From NCBI GenBank assembly GCA_026706665.1, contig JAPOYI010000198.1:1-52131 (forward strand): a stretch of DNA of 52,131 bases, in the 5' to 3' direction. This document shows, in pieces, positions 26,060 to 34,654 of this stretch. Under the pieces are notes generated by a model that worked only from the letters and a program-made list of their open reading frames with translations, was not told the DNA's origin and ran no database searches. The stretch's first letter is position 1, and each line of letters opens with the position of its first letter. The translations under genes were made by a program, and so were the position numbers. This DNA comes from Gammaproteobacteria bacterium (GTDB taxonomy: Bacteria; Pseudomonadota; Gammaproteobacteria; Pseudomonadales; Azotimanducaceae).

Positions 26060-26115
26060 AGGAGAAGTGCCAGCCGCAACGCGATCTCGGACAGAATGAA
26101 AGTGCGTCGGGCCAT
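26050..26115 (-). CDS. leuL: leu leader peptide
   Basis: A 21-codon frame, ATG 26115 to TAG 26050-26052, reads MARRTFILSEIALRLALLLPA. Six of its 21 residues are leucine, five of them within the last ten codons, including three in a row (CTT CTC CTG) close to the stop. It lies between a strong promoter and leuA, and a hairpin spans its stop codon. This is the architecture of amino-acid leader peptides that sense charged tRNA-Leu. The predicted transcription start falls only 1-2 bases before the ATG, so the leader may be translated without a ribosome binding site. It is too short for routine gene finders. Confidence 0.75.
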   Translation of the reverse strand: MARRTFILSEIALRLALLLPA

Positions 26116-26123
26116 AGCGGCGC

Positions 26124-26151
26124 ACTATAGACCGGTTTGCGCGCTTGTCAA
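26124..26151 (-). promoter_or_regulatory. Sigma-70 promoter of the leu leader/leuA transcript
   Basis: On the minus strand TTGACA (26146-26151) is followed after 16 bp by TATAGT (26124-26129). This is a near-consensus sigma-70 promoter and the best in the window. The leader peptide ATG begins 8 bases after the -10. Confidence 0.8.
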
Positions 26152-26170
26152 CGCAGTCGCCTGTATCGAG

Positions 26171-27358
26171 CTATCGCACGTTGCACTGCACCGCGGCGGC
26201 CGCGGTCCTCGCCTTGCTCCGTGCCTCGCCGATGGATTCGCCAAGCGCGAGTGCAACACCCATGCGCCGCTCTCCACGCACTTCGGGTTTCCCGAACAGG
26301 CGCACCTCCGTGCCGGGCGCCGAGAGGGCCTCTTCGAGACCCGTGTACGTCACCTCGTCGGAGTCGCCATGCGCGAGGATCACCGCCGAGGCCGACGGTC
26401 CGCGCTGCACGATTTGAGGCACCGGCAAACCCAGTATCGCCCGGGCATGCAGCGCGAACTGGGACTTGTCCTGGCTGATCATCGTCACCATGCCGGTGTC
26501 GTGCGGCCTCGGACTCACTTCCGAGAATATGACCTCGTCTCCCTTGGTGAAGAACTCGACGCCGAAGATGCCTCGACCGCCCAGTTCCCCGGTGACCAGC
26601 GCCGCTATCCGCTGCGCCTCTGCGCGGGCCGCTTCGGTCATCGGTTGGGGCTGCCAGGATTCCCGGTAGTCGCCGCCCTCCTGCCGATGCCCGATGGGTT
26701 CGCAGAAGGACACCTCGACGTCGCCGTGGCGTACGGTCAGCAGGGTGATCTCGTAGTCGAAGTCGACGAAACCCTCGACAATGACGCGGTCCGCCGCACC
26801 CCTGGCCCCGCTATGCGCCAGTCGCCATGATCGTTCCGCGTCCTCCCGCACCGCCACCGTGGACTGACCCTTGCCCGACGAACTCATGACCGGCTTCACG
26901 ATGCACGGCACCCCGATTTCGTCGACGGCGGCGAAGTACTCCTCCTCCGTCTCCGCGAACCGATATGGCGAAGTCGCAACGCCGAGTTCCTCCGCCGCGA
27001 GCCGGCGGATGCCTTCGCGGTTCATGGTCAGGCGCGCCGCCCGGGCGGTCGGCACGATGTGGTGGCCCTCGCGTTCCAGTTCCACCAGCGTCGGCGTCGC
27101 GATGGCTTCGATTTCCGGAACCACGAGGCGCGGTTTCTCCGCCTCGATCACCGCGCGCAGCGCCTCGCCATCCAGCATGTCGATGGCGCACGCCCGATGG
27201 GCGACCTGCATCGCGGGCGCGTCGGCGTAGCGGTCGACGGCGATGACTTCCACGCCAAAGCGCTGCAGAGCGATGACGACTTCCTTGCCGAGTTCTCCCG
27301 AGCCGAGCAGCATCACCCGCGTCGATGTCCCTGATAAGGGCGTGCCGATTTCGATCAT
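26171..27358 (-). CDS. purT: Formate-dependent phosphoribosylglycinamide formyltransferase
   Basis: PurT is the ATP-grasp enzyme that formylates GAR with formate in purine synthesis. The 395-residue product begins with [31 protein letters not shown] and has the ATP-grasp elements [16 protein letters not shown] and [18 protein letters not shown]. The metal-binding [29 protein letters not shown] follows. Length equals the E. coli enzyme (392). ATG 27358 overlaps the stop of the upstream carbonic anhydrase gene (ATGA), so the two are coupled. The frame continues upstream without meaning. Confidence 0.97.
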   Translation of the reverse strand: MIEIGTPLSGTSTRVMLLGSGELGKEVVIALQRFGVEVIAVDRYADAPAMQVAHRACAIDMLDGEALRAVIEAEKPRLVVPEIEAIATPTLVELEREGHHIVPTARAARLTMNREGIRRLAAEELGVATSPYRFAETEEEYFAAVDEIGVPCIVKPVMSSSGKGQSTVAVREDAERSWRLAHSGARGAADRVIVEGFVDFDYEITLLTVRHGDVEVSFCEPIGHRQEGGDYRESWQPQPMTEAARAEAQRIAALVTGELGGRGIFGVEFFTKGDEVIFSEVSPRPHDTGMVTMISQDKSQFALHARAILGLPVPQIVQRGPSASAVILAHGDSDEVTYTGLEEALSAPGTEVRLFGKPEVRGERRMGVALALGESIGEARSKARTAAAAVQCNVR

Positions 27359-27891
27359 TCTCGATTCTCTTCCTCTTGCCGTTGCATCTGCTCCTTGTAG
27401 AGCTTGAAGTTGTTTACATAAAGATTTGAAAAGACACTTATTTCTTCTATCTCTTCCTGGGTGAGGTCGCGGACGACGCGACCCGGAGAACCGAGCACGA
27501 GGCTGCCGTCCGGAATCTCCTTGCCTTCGGTCACCAACGCATTGGAGCCAATCAGGCAATTCCGCCCGATCCTCGCGCCGTTCATCACGACGGCATGGAT
27601 GCCGATAAGGGAGTTGTTGCCGACGGTACAGCCATGCACCACGGCGTGGTGACCGACCGTGACGCCCTCGCCTATGGTCACCGGAAACGTGTCGTCCATG
27701 TGGACCACGGCGCAATCCTGGATGTTGCTGTTCGCGCCGATCGTCACCGAGTCGTAGTCGCCGCGCACCACGGCGCCGAACCATACGCTGACGTTGTGGT
27801 GCATCAGCACCGCACCGACGACCGCGGCGGACTCGGCCACGAAATAGTCGCCGCGCGTCACCACGCGCCGGTCGCCCAAGGCATAGATCAC
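27355..27891 (-). CDS. Gamma-class carbonic anhydrase-like protein (YrdA family)
   Basis: Left-handed beta-helix protein of the gamma carbonic anhydrase/YrdA/PaaY group. The 178-residue product has hexapeptide repeats ([47 protein letters not shown]). The three histidines expected to bind metal are in VVHMDD and [11 protein letters not shown]-terminal helix follows ([27 protein letters not shown]). Enzyme activity is not certain for this subgroup. Start is GTG 27891. Its stop overlaps purT, so it is first in a two-gene operon. Confidence 0.92.
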   Translation of the reverse strand: MIYALGDRRVVTRGDYFVAESAAVVGAVLMHHNVSVWFGAVVRGDYDSVTIGANSNIQDCAVVHMDDTFPVTIGEGVTVGHHAVVHGCTVGNNSLIGIHAVVMNGARIGRNCLIGSNALVTEGKEIPDGSLVLGSPGRVVRDLTQEEIEEISVFSNLYVNNFKLYKEQMQRQEEENRE

Positions 27892-28085
27892 GCGCTACCG
27901 CCCTCCCGCGACGATGGCTGTCCCCCTGCGGTCACATTGTGTCGAAGCCGCGCGCGCAAATCCATCGAACGCCCTCCATTTCGACGAGTGGCCAGCCGGA
28001 CGGCTCGCCAACGGCTTGCCCCGTTGCCTGCCAAACAGCTGAAGGAGCCGAAGAAGCGGCGATGCGCGAGGCTATAATCGCGCCC

Positions 28086-28673
28086 GTGAACTACTGCAGC
28101 AGCTGCGGGGAACCGGTATCGAAGCAAGTCCCGCCGGGCGATGATCGCGAGCGATTCGTGTGCTCCGCCTGCGCCACGATCCACTACGAGAATCCGAAGA
28201 TCGTGACGTGTTGCGTGCCTGTTTTCGAAGACCGCGTACTGCTGTGTCGCCGCGCCATCGAACCGCGCCGCGGGCTCTGGACCCTGCCTGGAGGGTTCCT
28301 CGAGACCGGCGAGACCGTCTTCAACGGCGCTGCGCGCGAAACCTGGGAGGAAGCGCGCGCCCGCGTCGACGGCGACGGCCTGTACACGGTATTCAACCTG
28401 CCGCACATTTCTCAGATCTACATGTTCTTCCGCGCGCGGGTGGTCGGCGGTCGCTACGGCATCGGCGAAGAGACCCTGGAAACGCGCCTCTTCCGCGAGC
28501 CCGAAATTCCCTGGGATGAACTCGCTTTCCCCGTCATCTCGAAGACGCTCGCACACTATTTCCGCGATCGTCCGAGCGGGGTATTCCCCGTCCGGGTCGA
28601 GGACATCATCATCCAGGGCGCGGTCGGCACGCCCCCGATGCCGGCGGGCCAGGATGGCGGCACCCGGCGATAA
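28086..28673 (+). CDS. NUDIX hydrolase with N-terminal zinc ribbon
   Basis: The 195-residue product opens NYCSSCGEPV and has a second pair VCSACATIHYENPK, a zinc ribbon common to this NUDIX subgroup. The NUDIX box follows (GGFLETGETVFNGAARETWEEA, from about residue 70), with the catalytic REtWEE. The substrate is unknown; ADP-ribose or NADH-like nucleotides are usual. GTG 28086 is chosen because relatives start MN.CS.CG. An in-frame ATG lies at 28062. A TATAAT at 28073-28078 lies between the two, placing a possible transcription start on the GTG itself. Overlaps the next gene by 20 bases. Confidence 0.9.
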   Translation: MNYCSSCGEPVSKQVPPGDDRERFVCSACATIHYENPKIVTCCVPVFEDRVLLCRRAIEPRRGLWTLPGGFLETGETVFNGAARETWEEARARVDGDGLYTVFNLPHISQIYMFFRARVVGGRYGIGEETLETRLFREPEIPWDELAFPVISKTLAHYFRDRPSGVFPVRVEDIIIQGAVGTPPMPAGQDGGTRR

Positions 28674-29745
28674 CCGACCGCTCGCCTCTGCCGACCGCGG
28701 CGCTCGGGACAGCATCGAAGCCGCCGGGCAGGCCACCGGCGCCTTCGGCATCGGCCCGCCCGCGCGGATCACGCGCCACGGCACCGGCAACATCAACGAC
28801 AGTTATCGGCTGTCCTCCCCGGACGGCGGCGACTACCTGTTGCAGCGAATCAATCAGGCCGTCTTCGATCATCCCGAACGCATCGCCCGCAACCTGGAAC
28901 GTCTTTACGCGGCCCGGCCCGACCGGCTGCCGGAAATCCTGCGGGCGGCCGACGGCGAACTGCTGCACCGGGATGCCGAGGGCGAGTTCTGGCGGCTGTA
29001 CCGCTTCGTATCCGGGAGCCGCCACGCGGACACCGCGGCGACGCCGGAAATCGCCCGCGAGGCGGGCCGCGCGTTCGGCAGCTTCCTGAACGAAACCCGC
29101 GATCTGCGGCCCGCCGACTTCGAGGACACCGTGCCGGGATTCCACGATCTCCGGGCCCGCCTGGGCGCGCTTGAACGCGCTATCGGCGCCGATGTCCGCG
29201 GCCGCGTCCGGCATGCGCAGGATGCCTGCGCCGTGATCGAGCGCCATTCCGGTCTCGCGGCCATCGAGTTTCCGCGCGACCGCATCGCGCACAACGACTG
29301 CAAGATCAGCAACGTGCTGTTCGCCGCCGACGGCCCCCGCGCCCTCTGCGTGGTCGACCTCGACACCGTCATGCCGGGCGCCGCGGGATTCGACTTCGGC
29401 GACCTCGTCCGCTCGGCGGCGGCGCGCACCGACGAGAACGAGACCGACGCCGCGCGCATCGGTCTCGATCTCGCCCGGACCGAAGCCATCGCCGGCGGAT
29501 TCTGCGAAACGACGGTCCTGACAGCCTCGGAAAGGGAAAGCCTGGTCGACGGCATCCTGCACGTCACATTCATGCTCGCGGTCCGGTTCCTGACGGACCA
29601 CCTCGACGGCGACCGGTATTTCCGCACCGCCTACCGCGATCACAACCTCGACCGCGCCCGCAACCAGTTGGCGCTGCTGCGCGACATGGAACGCCGGCGA
29701 CCGGCGCTGGAGAAGGTGATCAGGGCCGCCGCGAAGGGCGCTTGA
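28654..29745 (+). CDS. Aminoglycoside phosphotransferase-fold kinase (NahK-like)
   Basis: Protein kinase-like (APH) family, closest in pattern to N-acetylhexosamine 1-kinase and related phosphotransferases. The 363-residue product has the glycine loop ITRHGTGNINDSYRL, the catalytic loop RIAHNDCKISNVLF (Asp in HND) and the metal-binding VVDLDTVMPGAAGFDFGDLVRSAA. Its substrate cannot be told from sequence; a sugar kinase role is the usual guess. ATG 28654 overlaps the NUDIX gene 3' end, so they form an operon. Downstream lies the decayed island. Confidence 0.88.
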   Translation: MAAPGDNRPLASADRGARDSIEAAGQATGAFGIGPPARITRHGTGNINDSYRLSSPDGGDYLLQRINQAVFDHPERIARNLERLYAARPDRLPEILRAADGELLHRDAEGEFWRLYRFVSGSRHADTAATPEIAREAGRAFGSFLNETRDLRPADFEDTVPGFHDLRARLGALERAIGADVRGRVRHAQDACAVIERHSGLAAIEFPRDRIAHNDCKISNVLFAADGPRALCVVDLDTVMPGAAGFDFGDLVRSAAARTDENETDAARIGLDLARTEAIAGGFCETTVLTASERESLVDGILHVTFMLAVRFLTDHLDGDRYFRTAYRDHNLDRARNQLALLRDMERRRPALEKVIRAAAKGA

Positions 29746-29818
29746 CCCGCGCTCCGCGCCTGTCCTGTTTCGCGATAACGGGCTGCGCTATTCTTCGCAT
29801 CGAGTCCAGGATCGCCGC

Positions 29819-31019
29819 ATGCCGCTGACACTCGAAGACCTTCAACCCGATTGCACCGTTCGCGGCATCCGTCCCGCCGAGACCACCACCGTGGTCGGCG
29901 TGAAGCGGCATGGGTCGACGCGCTCGCGCTGCTCTACCGGGGTAATTCCGGCAAGGTCGACGAGGCGCTCCTGTTCCGGGACGACGAGGATCGGCTGGAA
30001 CTGGTCACTCGGGGCCGCCCGTGGAGCTTCGACGGCGACGGCGCCCTGTACCGGCTCGCCGCGGAGGCGCAGCGCACCGGCCTCGCCCACCTGTTCGATC
30101 CGATGCTGGCCGTCCACACCTCGCAGGTCGACCCCCTGCCGCACCAGATCACGGCGGTCTACGAAGCGATGCTGCCGAGGCAGCCGCTGCGGTTCCTTCT
30201 CGCCGACGACCCCGGCTCGGGCAAGACCATCATGGCGGGGCTTCTCATCAAGGAGCTGATCGCGCGGGGCGACCTGGTCAGGTGCCTGGTCGTGTGCCCC
30301 GGGAGTCTTGTCGAGCAGTGGCAGGACGAGCTGTACCGCCGCTTCGATCTCAACTTCGAGATCATGACCAGCGACAAGCTGGAAACGGTGCGCACCGGCA
30401 ACTGGTTTCTGGAGAACGACCTTGCGATCGCGCGTCTCGACATGCTTGTGCGCAACGACGGGGCGCAGGCCTGACCCGGCACTTCCTGCTCATGACGGCC
30501 ACGCCCCACAACGGCAAGGAAGAGGACTTCCAGCTATTCCTGGCGCTGCTCGACGGCGACCGCCTCGAGGGACGCTTCCGCGACGGCGTCCACCAGGTCG
30601 ACGTCACGGACCTGATGCGGCGGATGGTGAAGGAGAACCTCCTGAAATTCGACGGACGCCCCCTGTTCCCGGAGCGGATCGCGTACTCCGTGCCCTACAG
30701 GCTGACGGACGACGAAGCCAGGCTGTACCGCGCCGTCACGGAGTATGTCCGGGAAGAGTTCAACCGGGCCGAGGCGCTGCAGAACGACAAGCGCGCGGGA
30801 ACCGTCGGCTTCGCTCACGGTCCTGCAGCGGCGGCTGGCGTCGTCGCCGGAGGCGATCCATGAGTCGCTGACGCGGCGACGGGACCGCATCGAGACGCGA
30901 TTGCGGGAGGTCAGGCTGATGCGGCGCGCTTCCCGCGGCCGCCACCGGCGTCGGCATCGTCGATGTCGAGGATCTCGATGACCTGGAAGACCTGCCGGAC
31001 GGCGAAGTCGAGGCGACGG
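29819..31019 (+). pseudogene. Decayed SNF2-like defence helicase
   Basis: Five in-order pieces of one large SNF2-type helicase, spread over different frames. They are: the N-terminus (VRGIRPAETTTVVGVKRHG, 29819-29915); then after a 1-base shift the ATP-binding part with [21 protein letters not shown] (to about 30437); then after an internal deletion [20 protein letters not shown] (about 30474-30810); then [19 protein letters not shown]; then a DVEDLDDLEDLPDGEVEATE tail. The deletion removes the Walker B/DEAH box. The C-terminal half is also missing. Related helicases occur beside DUF1156 methylases in anti-phage islands. This copy cannot work as a helicase. Confidence 0.85.
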
Positions 31020-31256
31020 AACTGGGAGATGGTGCACCACCTCATCCGGGTCCACGAGACCGAAGGAGACGAGGGCGCGGCGCGACTCGGCCGCGAACTC
31101 TGCTATCGCCTCTACGCGCTGGCCGACCGCAAGAACCGGGCCGCCGAGGCGCTCGCCTACAATACGCTCGTCAGAAGCTGGCCGTCGATCATCGACCTGG
31201 CGCGCTCGCGGGAGTCCGTCCAATCGGACATGCTCGATGCCGGCTCGCGGACATGA
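31020..31256 (+). pseudogene. C-terminal remnant of a DUF1156 DNA methylase
   Basis: The frame reads WEMVHHLIRVHETEGDEGAA then ELCYRLYALADRKNRAAEALAYNTLVRSWPSI. This is the pattern at the C-terminal end of DUF1156 proteins, large DNA methyltransferases that NCBI names anti-phage-associated. Only about 60 recognisable residues remain of roughly 900. They are fused directly onto the helicase tail by deletion. No catalytic motif survives. Confidence 0.65.
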
Positions 31257-31272
31257 ACGGAGTGTCTCCGCG

Positions 31273-31712
31273 GTGATCTACGACCAAGCTGAAATCAGGG
31301 AACGCATCAGGCTCGGCGAGGACAGCGGCTGCGAGTTCAAGCAGATCGTGTTCGCCGGGGATACCCCGCGACGACCGAGGCGGGACGACCTGGCCGACGA
31401 GATCGGGGCGCTCGCCAATGCCGGCGGCGGGCTGCTTCTTTGCGGCGTCACCGACGACGGTCGGGTCCCCGGAATGACGCGGGGCCGGCTATCCGCGCTC
31501 GACTCGCTGATCGTCGAGGTCAGCACCGATGCGGTAAAGCCGCCCGTGGCTGTTCGCACCTGCCACCGGACGCTCGACGGTGCGCCGCTCGTCGTGGTGG
31601 AGGTGCCCGAGGGCGAGGCATTGCATGACAGCCCCGGCGAGAACCTTGTGCGAATCGGCGCAAGCAAGAAGCGGATGGCCAGCGACCAGCGCGCCTGCGC
31701 CTCGCCCAGCGC
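31273..31712 (+). pseudogene. Truncated AlbA_2-domain (Schlafen-like) ATP-binding protein
   Basis: From GTG 31273 the frame encodes YDQAEIRERIRLGEDSGCEFKQ, then DLADEIGALANAGGGLLLCGVTDDG and PGENLVRIGASKKRMASD. This is the AlbA_2/AAA_4 putative DNA-binding domain found in transcriptional-regulator-like ATPases and defence genes. After KKRMASDQ the expected RLRLAQRR continues only in another frame, so a frameshift ends the homology near 31690. The C-terminal part is missing. It is third in a line of relics and was probably once part of the same island. Confidence 0.7.
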
Positions 31713-31925
31713 CGCGGCGCCTGGCCAGGCGCTTCCACGCGGACGGCGCGCTGTCGGTGTGGCACGGGCCGCGCAAGCTCGCCAGGTACGGCCCCGGCGG
31801 CGAGTGCCTGGCCGACGAACTGCCGGTCGCCGCGTGGGCGAAGTCGTCGCGGGGTTGTCCACCCGCGTCGCCACGAATCAGGGGAGGCCGACACCCGAGC
31901 CATGCCCGTGTCGATTACCCCGGCG
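31713..31925 (+). other. Unassigned coding-like scrap between AlbA_2 relic and IS end
   Basis: One plus-strand frame reads FHADGALSVWHGPRKLARYG then ECLADELPVAA, then loses character. It could be the C-terminal beta-barrel end of a transposase, which would fit the IS-like end next to it. I cannot name the family. Confidence 0.3.
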
Positions 31926-31975
31926 GAACCGGACAGTTTATCTGTTCTGAAACCGGACACTTCCATTCGTTGACA
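31926..31975. mobile_element. Orphan IS21-family-like terminus
   Basis: Two direct repeats AACCGGACA (31928-31936 and 31952-31960 within the wider motif AACCGGACA[G/C]TT) are 24 bp apart, and the stretch ends TTGACA. Read from the other strand this is TGTCAACGAATGGAAGTGTC followed by CGG and the second repeat. IS21-family ends begin 5'-TG and carry such multiple CCGGACA terminal repeats. No istA/istB genes and no second end are seen, so it is a solo relic. Confidence 0.55.
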
Positions 31976-32054
31976 ACACACCTGGCCGTCCGCCTTGCCG
32001 CGCCAGACCGGCACCGGTAGTCTGGCCCTCTCAAGCCAGGCACGGAGGCCCGCG

Positions 32055-32471
32055 ATGAAATACCTTCACACGATGGTTCGGGTGAACGACCTGGACGCAT
32101 CCATCGACTTCTACACGAAGCTGGGTTTGCAGGAACTTCGGCGCCATGACAACGAAGCGGGCCGATACACCCTCGTCTTCATGGCGGCCCCTGGTGACGA
32201 GGATGCGCAGATCGAACTCACGCACAACTGGGATCCCGAGACGCTTGCCGGTGGCCGCAACTTCGGCCATCTCGCTTACCGGGTGGACGACATCTACGGA
32301 CTGTGCCAGTCATTGATGGACGCCGGCGTCACCATCAATCGCCCGCCCCGGGACGGACACATGGCGTTCGTCCGCTCTCCCGACAACATCTCGGTCGAAC
32401 TGTTGCAGAAAGGAGGCTCGCTGCCGCCCGCAGAACCGTGGGCCAGCATGCCGAATACCGGCGAGTGGTAG
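32055..32471 (+). CDS. gloA: Lactoylglutathione lyase-like VOC protein (glyoxalase I)
   Basis: Glyoxalase I isomerises the methylglyoxal-glutathione adduct to lactoylglutathione. The 138-residue product starts [23 protein letters not shown] and contains the expected metal ligands: His in LHTMVRV, Glu in IELTHNW, His in GHLAYRVDD and Glu in [13 protein letters not shown] lies 6 bases before ATG 32055. Length is typical. It stands alone after the decayed island; the next gene, phyH-like, follows in the same direction 70 bp on. Confidence 0.93.
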   Translation: MKYLHTMVRVNDLDASIDFYTKLGLQELRRHDNEAGRYTLVFMAAPGDEDAQIELTHNWDPETLAGGRNFGHLAYRVDDIYGLCQSLMDAGVTINRPPRDGHMAFVRSPDNISVELLQKGGSLPPAEPWASMPNTGEW

Positions 32472-32541
32472 GACCGCGCCCGCCACTGTCCCTGGCGAAA
32501 GCGTAGAATGCAGGAATCAGTCCCGGGAGGAACTTGAGATC

Positions 32542-33549
32542 ATGGCAGAACCCGCAATCAGGACCGAAGAACCCACCACCAGGCCCCCGACCACCCTCGA
32601 TCGCTCATGGAACGAAATCTGTGAGATTGGCCTGCAGCAGAACGTCGCTGAACTCGACGCCTACGGTTACACCATCGTCCCGCCCGAGATCGCGAACCCG
32701 AACAACCTCGCCGAGCGATTGCTGGAGAAGTGTCTCGATATCGCCGAGCGGCGCAACGGCGAGCGTCCCGACCTCGAGCACGGCTCGACGCACGTCAACC
32801 TCGAGGGGACGGAAGTGGGCATGCGCTACGTTGGACATGCCTATCATCCCCACGGACCGCTGGGCGACGTGTTCCATTCGCTGCTGCTCGAGGACGAGGT
32901 GTTCCAGGAGGTGCTGATGAACCCGGTGCGCCTCGCACTGGTCACGCACCTGCTCGGCTACAACGCGGTCATGTCCAGCATGGGCTGCTGGATGAAAGGG
33001 CCCGGCAGCACCACGCTGGCGCTGCATGCGGACAATTCGCTGCCGTCACCGCTGCCGCCGCATGCGATCGGCTGCCAGACGACCTACTGGCTGACCGACT
33101 ACACGCGGGAGAACGGCTCGACGGCAGTCGTGCCGGGCAGCCACAAGTGGTGCAGGCAGCCCCACGGCGAAGAAAAGATCGTACCCGAGAAACCCGGCGA
33201 TCGCGGCAACCAGCAGGCGATCCCGCTCGAGGGCAAGGCCGGCTCCCTGCTCATCCACCACAGCAACCTGTGGCACGGCGCGTACAACCGCACCGCCCCC
33301 GGGGTGCGCGTCAGCCTGACGAACTACATGCTGCGTCACTTCATGCGCACGACGGAGAACTACATCGACAAGATTCCGCAGGAAACCCTCGACCGGCATC
33401 CGCCACGATTCGCGATCCTGACCCAGCAGGGCGTCAAGGTGGGAGGCTCGAACCCGGAGGAGACGGAGCACAGGGTGGAGACTGCCGAGAAGTATCTCGC
33501 CGCCTACGCGAAAGAGATTGGGGAAGGCTACCGCCCCGTCGAACAGTAA
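32542..33549 (+). CDS. Phytanoyl-CoA dioxygenase (PhyH) family protein
   Basis: Fe(II)/2-oxoglutarate dioxygenase of the PhyH family. The 335-residue product has the iron motif LHADNS (H-x-D, near residue 160), a distal His in HHSNLWHGAYNRT and the 2-oxoglutarate Arg in PGVRVSL. Substrate unknown; the family hydroxylates fatty acyl-CoAs, secondary metabolites and small acids. ATG 32542 is preceded by GGGAGG. A strong bidirectional terminator follows, so it is probably monocistronic. It is one of three unrelated-subfamily 2OG dioxygenases in the last 20 kb. Confidence 0.92.
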   Translation: MAEPAIRTEEPTTRPPTTLDRSWNEICEIGLQQNVAELDAYGYTIVPPEIANPNNLAERLLEKCLDIAERRNGERPDLEHGSTHVNLEGTEVGMRYVGHAYHPHGPLGDVFHSLLLEDEVFQEVLMNPVRLALVTHLLGYNAVMSSMGCWMKGPGSTTLALHADNSLPSPLPPHAIGCQTTYWLTDYTRENGSTAVVPGSHKWCRQPHGEEKIVPEKPGDRGNQQAIPLEGKAGSLLIHHSNLWHGAYNRTAPGVRVSLTNYMLRHFMRTTENYIDKIPQETLDRHPPRFAILTQQGVKVGGSNPEETEHRVETAEKYLAAYAKEIGEGYRPVEQ

Positions 33550-33575
33550 CGCGCGCGCATCGTCCGACTGACCTG

Positions 33576-33607
33576 GCGCAGAGATCGCTCCGAGGCGGTC
33601 TCTGCGC
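33576..33607. terminator. Strong hairpin between convergent genes
   Basis: GCGCAGAGATCGC pairs with GCGGTCTCTGCGC around a 6-base loop: 13 pairs including one T-G, and nine uninterrupted outer pairs. It lies between the phyH-like gene and the convergent aldo-keto reductase gene. Flanking T-runs are weak (TCATTCGTT on the plus side), so it is likely a bidirectional terminator or RNA-end stabiliser. Confidence 0.7.
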
Positions 33608-33636
33608 TCATTCGTTGTCCGAACGCCGACGTGGCG

Positions 33637-34587
33637 TTAGCGATCTACGCCCGCTTCCCAGTGCCGGACCATTGGCGCCAGGTCGTCCCAGAACGCCTCG
33701 GAGATATCCACTGACCCTGCCTCGGCGTTCGCAGCAGCCTCTGCCGGTGTCCGACCGCCCGGAATGGCGCAGGCGACCTGTGGATGGCGCGTGCACCACT
33801 GCAGCGACGCGGCCAGCAGCGAAATCCCGTACTGGTGACACAGATCCTCGATATTGCCAACGTGAGCCAGGCATTCCGGACTGAATTTCCGGCGGCCCTC
33901 CGCCGACGCCCGCGAAGGCCCGGTGGCAAGGAGTCCAATCTCGAGCGGCGTGGCGCAGGAGATCCCCATGTTGTACTTCTCCGCCGCGGGCAGAATCTCT
34001 TCCGCTGCTGTCTGGTTGAGCAGGCTCCAGGCATCGGGCACCACTGCCGCGTCGAATTCCCCGGTCACAATGAAGGGCGTATTGATCTCGGGATCGTTGC
34101 AGGCAATGCCGACCCAGCGGATCAGTCCTTCGTTCTGGAGCTTCCGAACCGCGCCCAGCGCGCCATCGTCGCTCATGACCTCTTCCACGGGGTAACCGCC
34201 CGCATCGTGGATATAGACGATCTCGAACTTTTCGATACCGAGACGTTCCTGGCTGCCTTCAAAGGCCTGGAGGATGCCGTCGTATGAATGGTCCCGCCCT
34301 TCTCCGAGATAACCGACCTTGGTGACCACCATGCACTTGGCCGCAAGGTCCGGCCGCCGCTTGAGCGCTTCGCCCACGATCTTTTCGGACCCGCCCCGCG
34401 AATAGACGTAAGCAGTGTCGACGAGCGTGCAGCCTCCCTCCATGGCGGCAATGATGGTCTGAACGCCAAGCTCGAAGTCCATGTCCGGCGTACTGATGCC
34501 GGAATTCGCCGGCTTCCCGGAATACATGGCTCCCAGCCCCACAATGGATACCTCGAGTCCCGTCCGTCCCAACGTTTTGGTTCTCAT
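33637..34587 (-). CDS. Aldo/keto reductase
   Basis: NAD(P)H-dependent oxidoreductase with a TIM barrel. The 316-residue product starts RTKTLGRTGLEVSIVGLGAM and shows the catalytic tetrad: Asp and Tyr in LVDTAYVYSRGGSEKIVGEAL, Lys in VVTKVGY, His in YIHDAGG. The fold pattern resembles the L-fucose/D-threo-aldose 1-dehydrogenase group, but the substrate is not determined. ATG 34587 is preceded by AGGGGAAG. Lies downstream of ilvA in the same direction, 67 bp apart. Confidence 0.92.
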   Translation of the reverse strand: MRTKTLGRTGLEVSIVGLGAMYSGKPANSGISTPDMDFELGVQTIIAAMEGGCTLVDTAYVYSRGGSEKIVGEALKRRPDLAAKCMVVTKVGYLGEGRDHSYDGILQAFEGSQERLGIEKFEIVYIHDAGGYPVEEVMSDDGALGAVRKLQNEGLIRWVGIACNDPEINTPFIVTGEFDAAVVPDAWSLLNQTAAEEILPAAEKYNMGISCATPLEIGLLATGPSRASAEGRRKFSPECLAHVGNIEDLCHQYGISLLAASLQWCTRHPQVACAIPGGRTPAEAAANAEAGSVDISEAFWDDLAPMVRHWEAGVDR

Positions 34588-34654
34588 GATTGCTTCCCCT
34601 TCTTGTGCCGTTTGTTCTCGTTTCTGCATGCCCTTCGGGTGTACCCGACGGCAA

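Noticed and set aside
34259-34654. Alternative protein upstream and overlapping the aldo-keto reductase start
   Set aside because: Out-of-frame shadow; the ATG at 34587 with AGGGGAAG fits the family N-terminus exactly.
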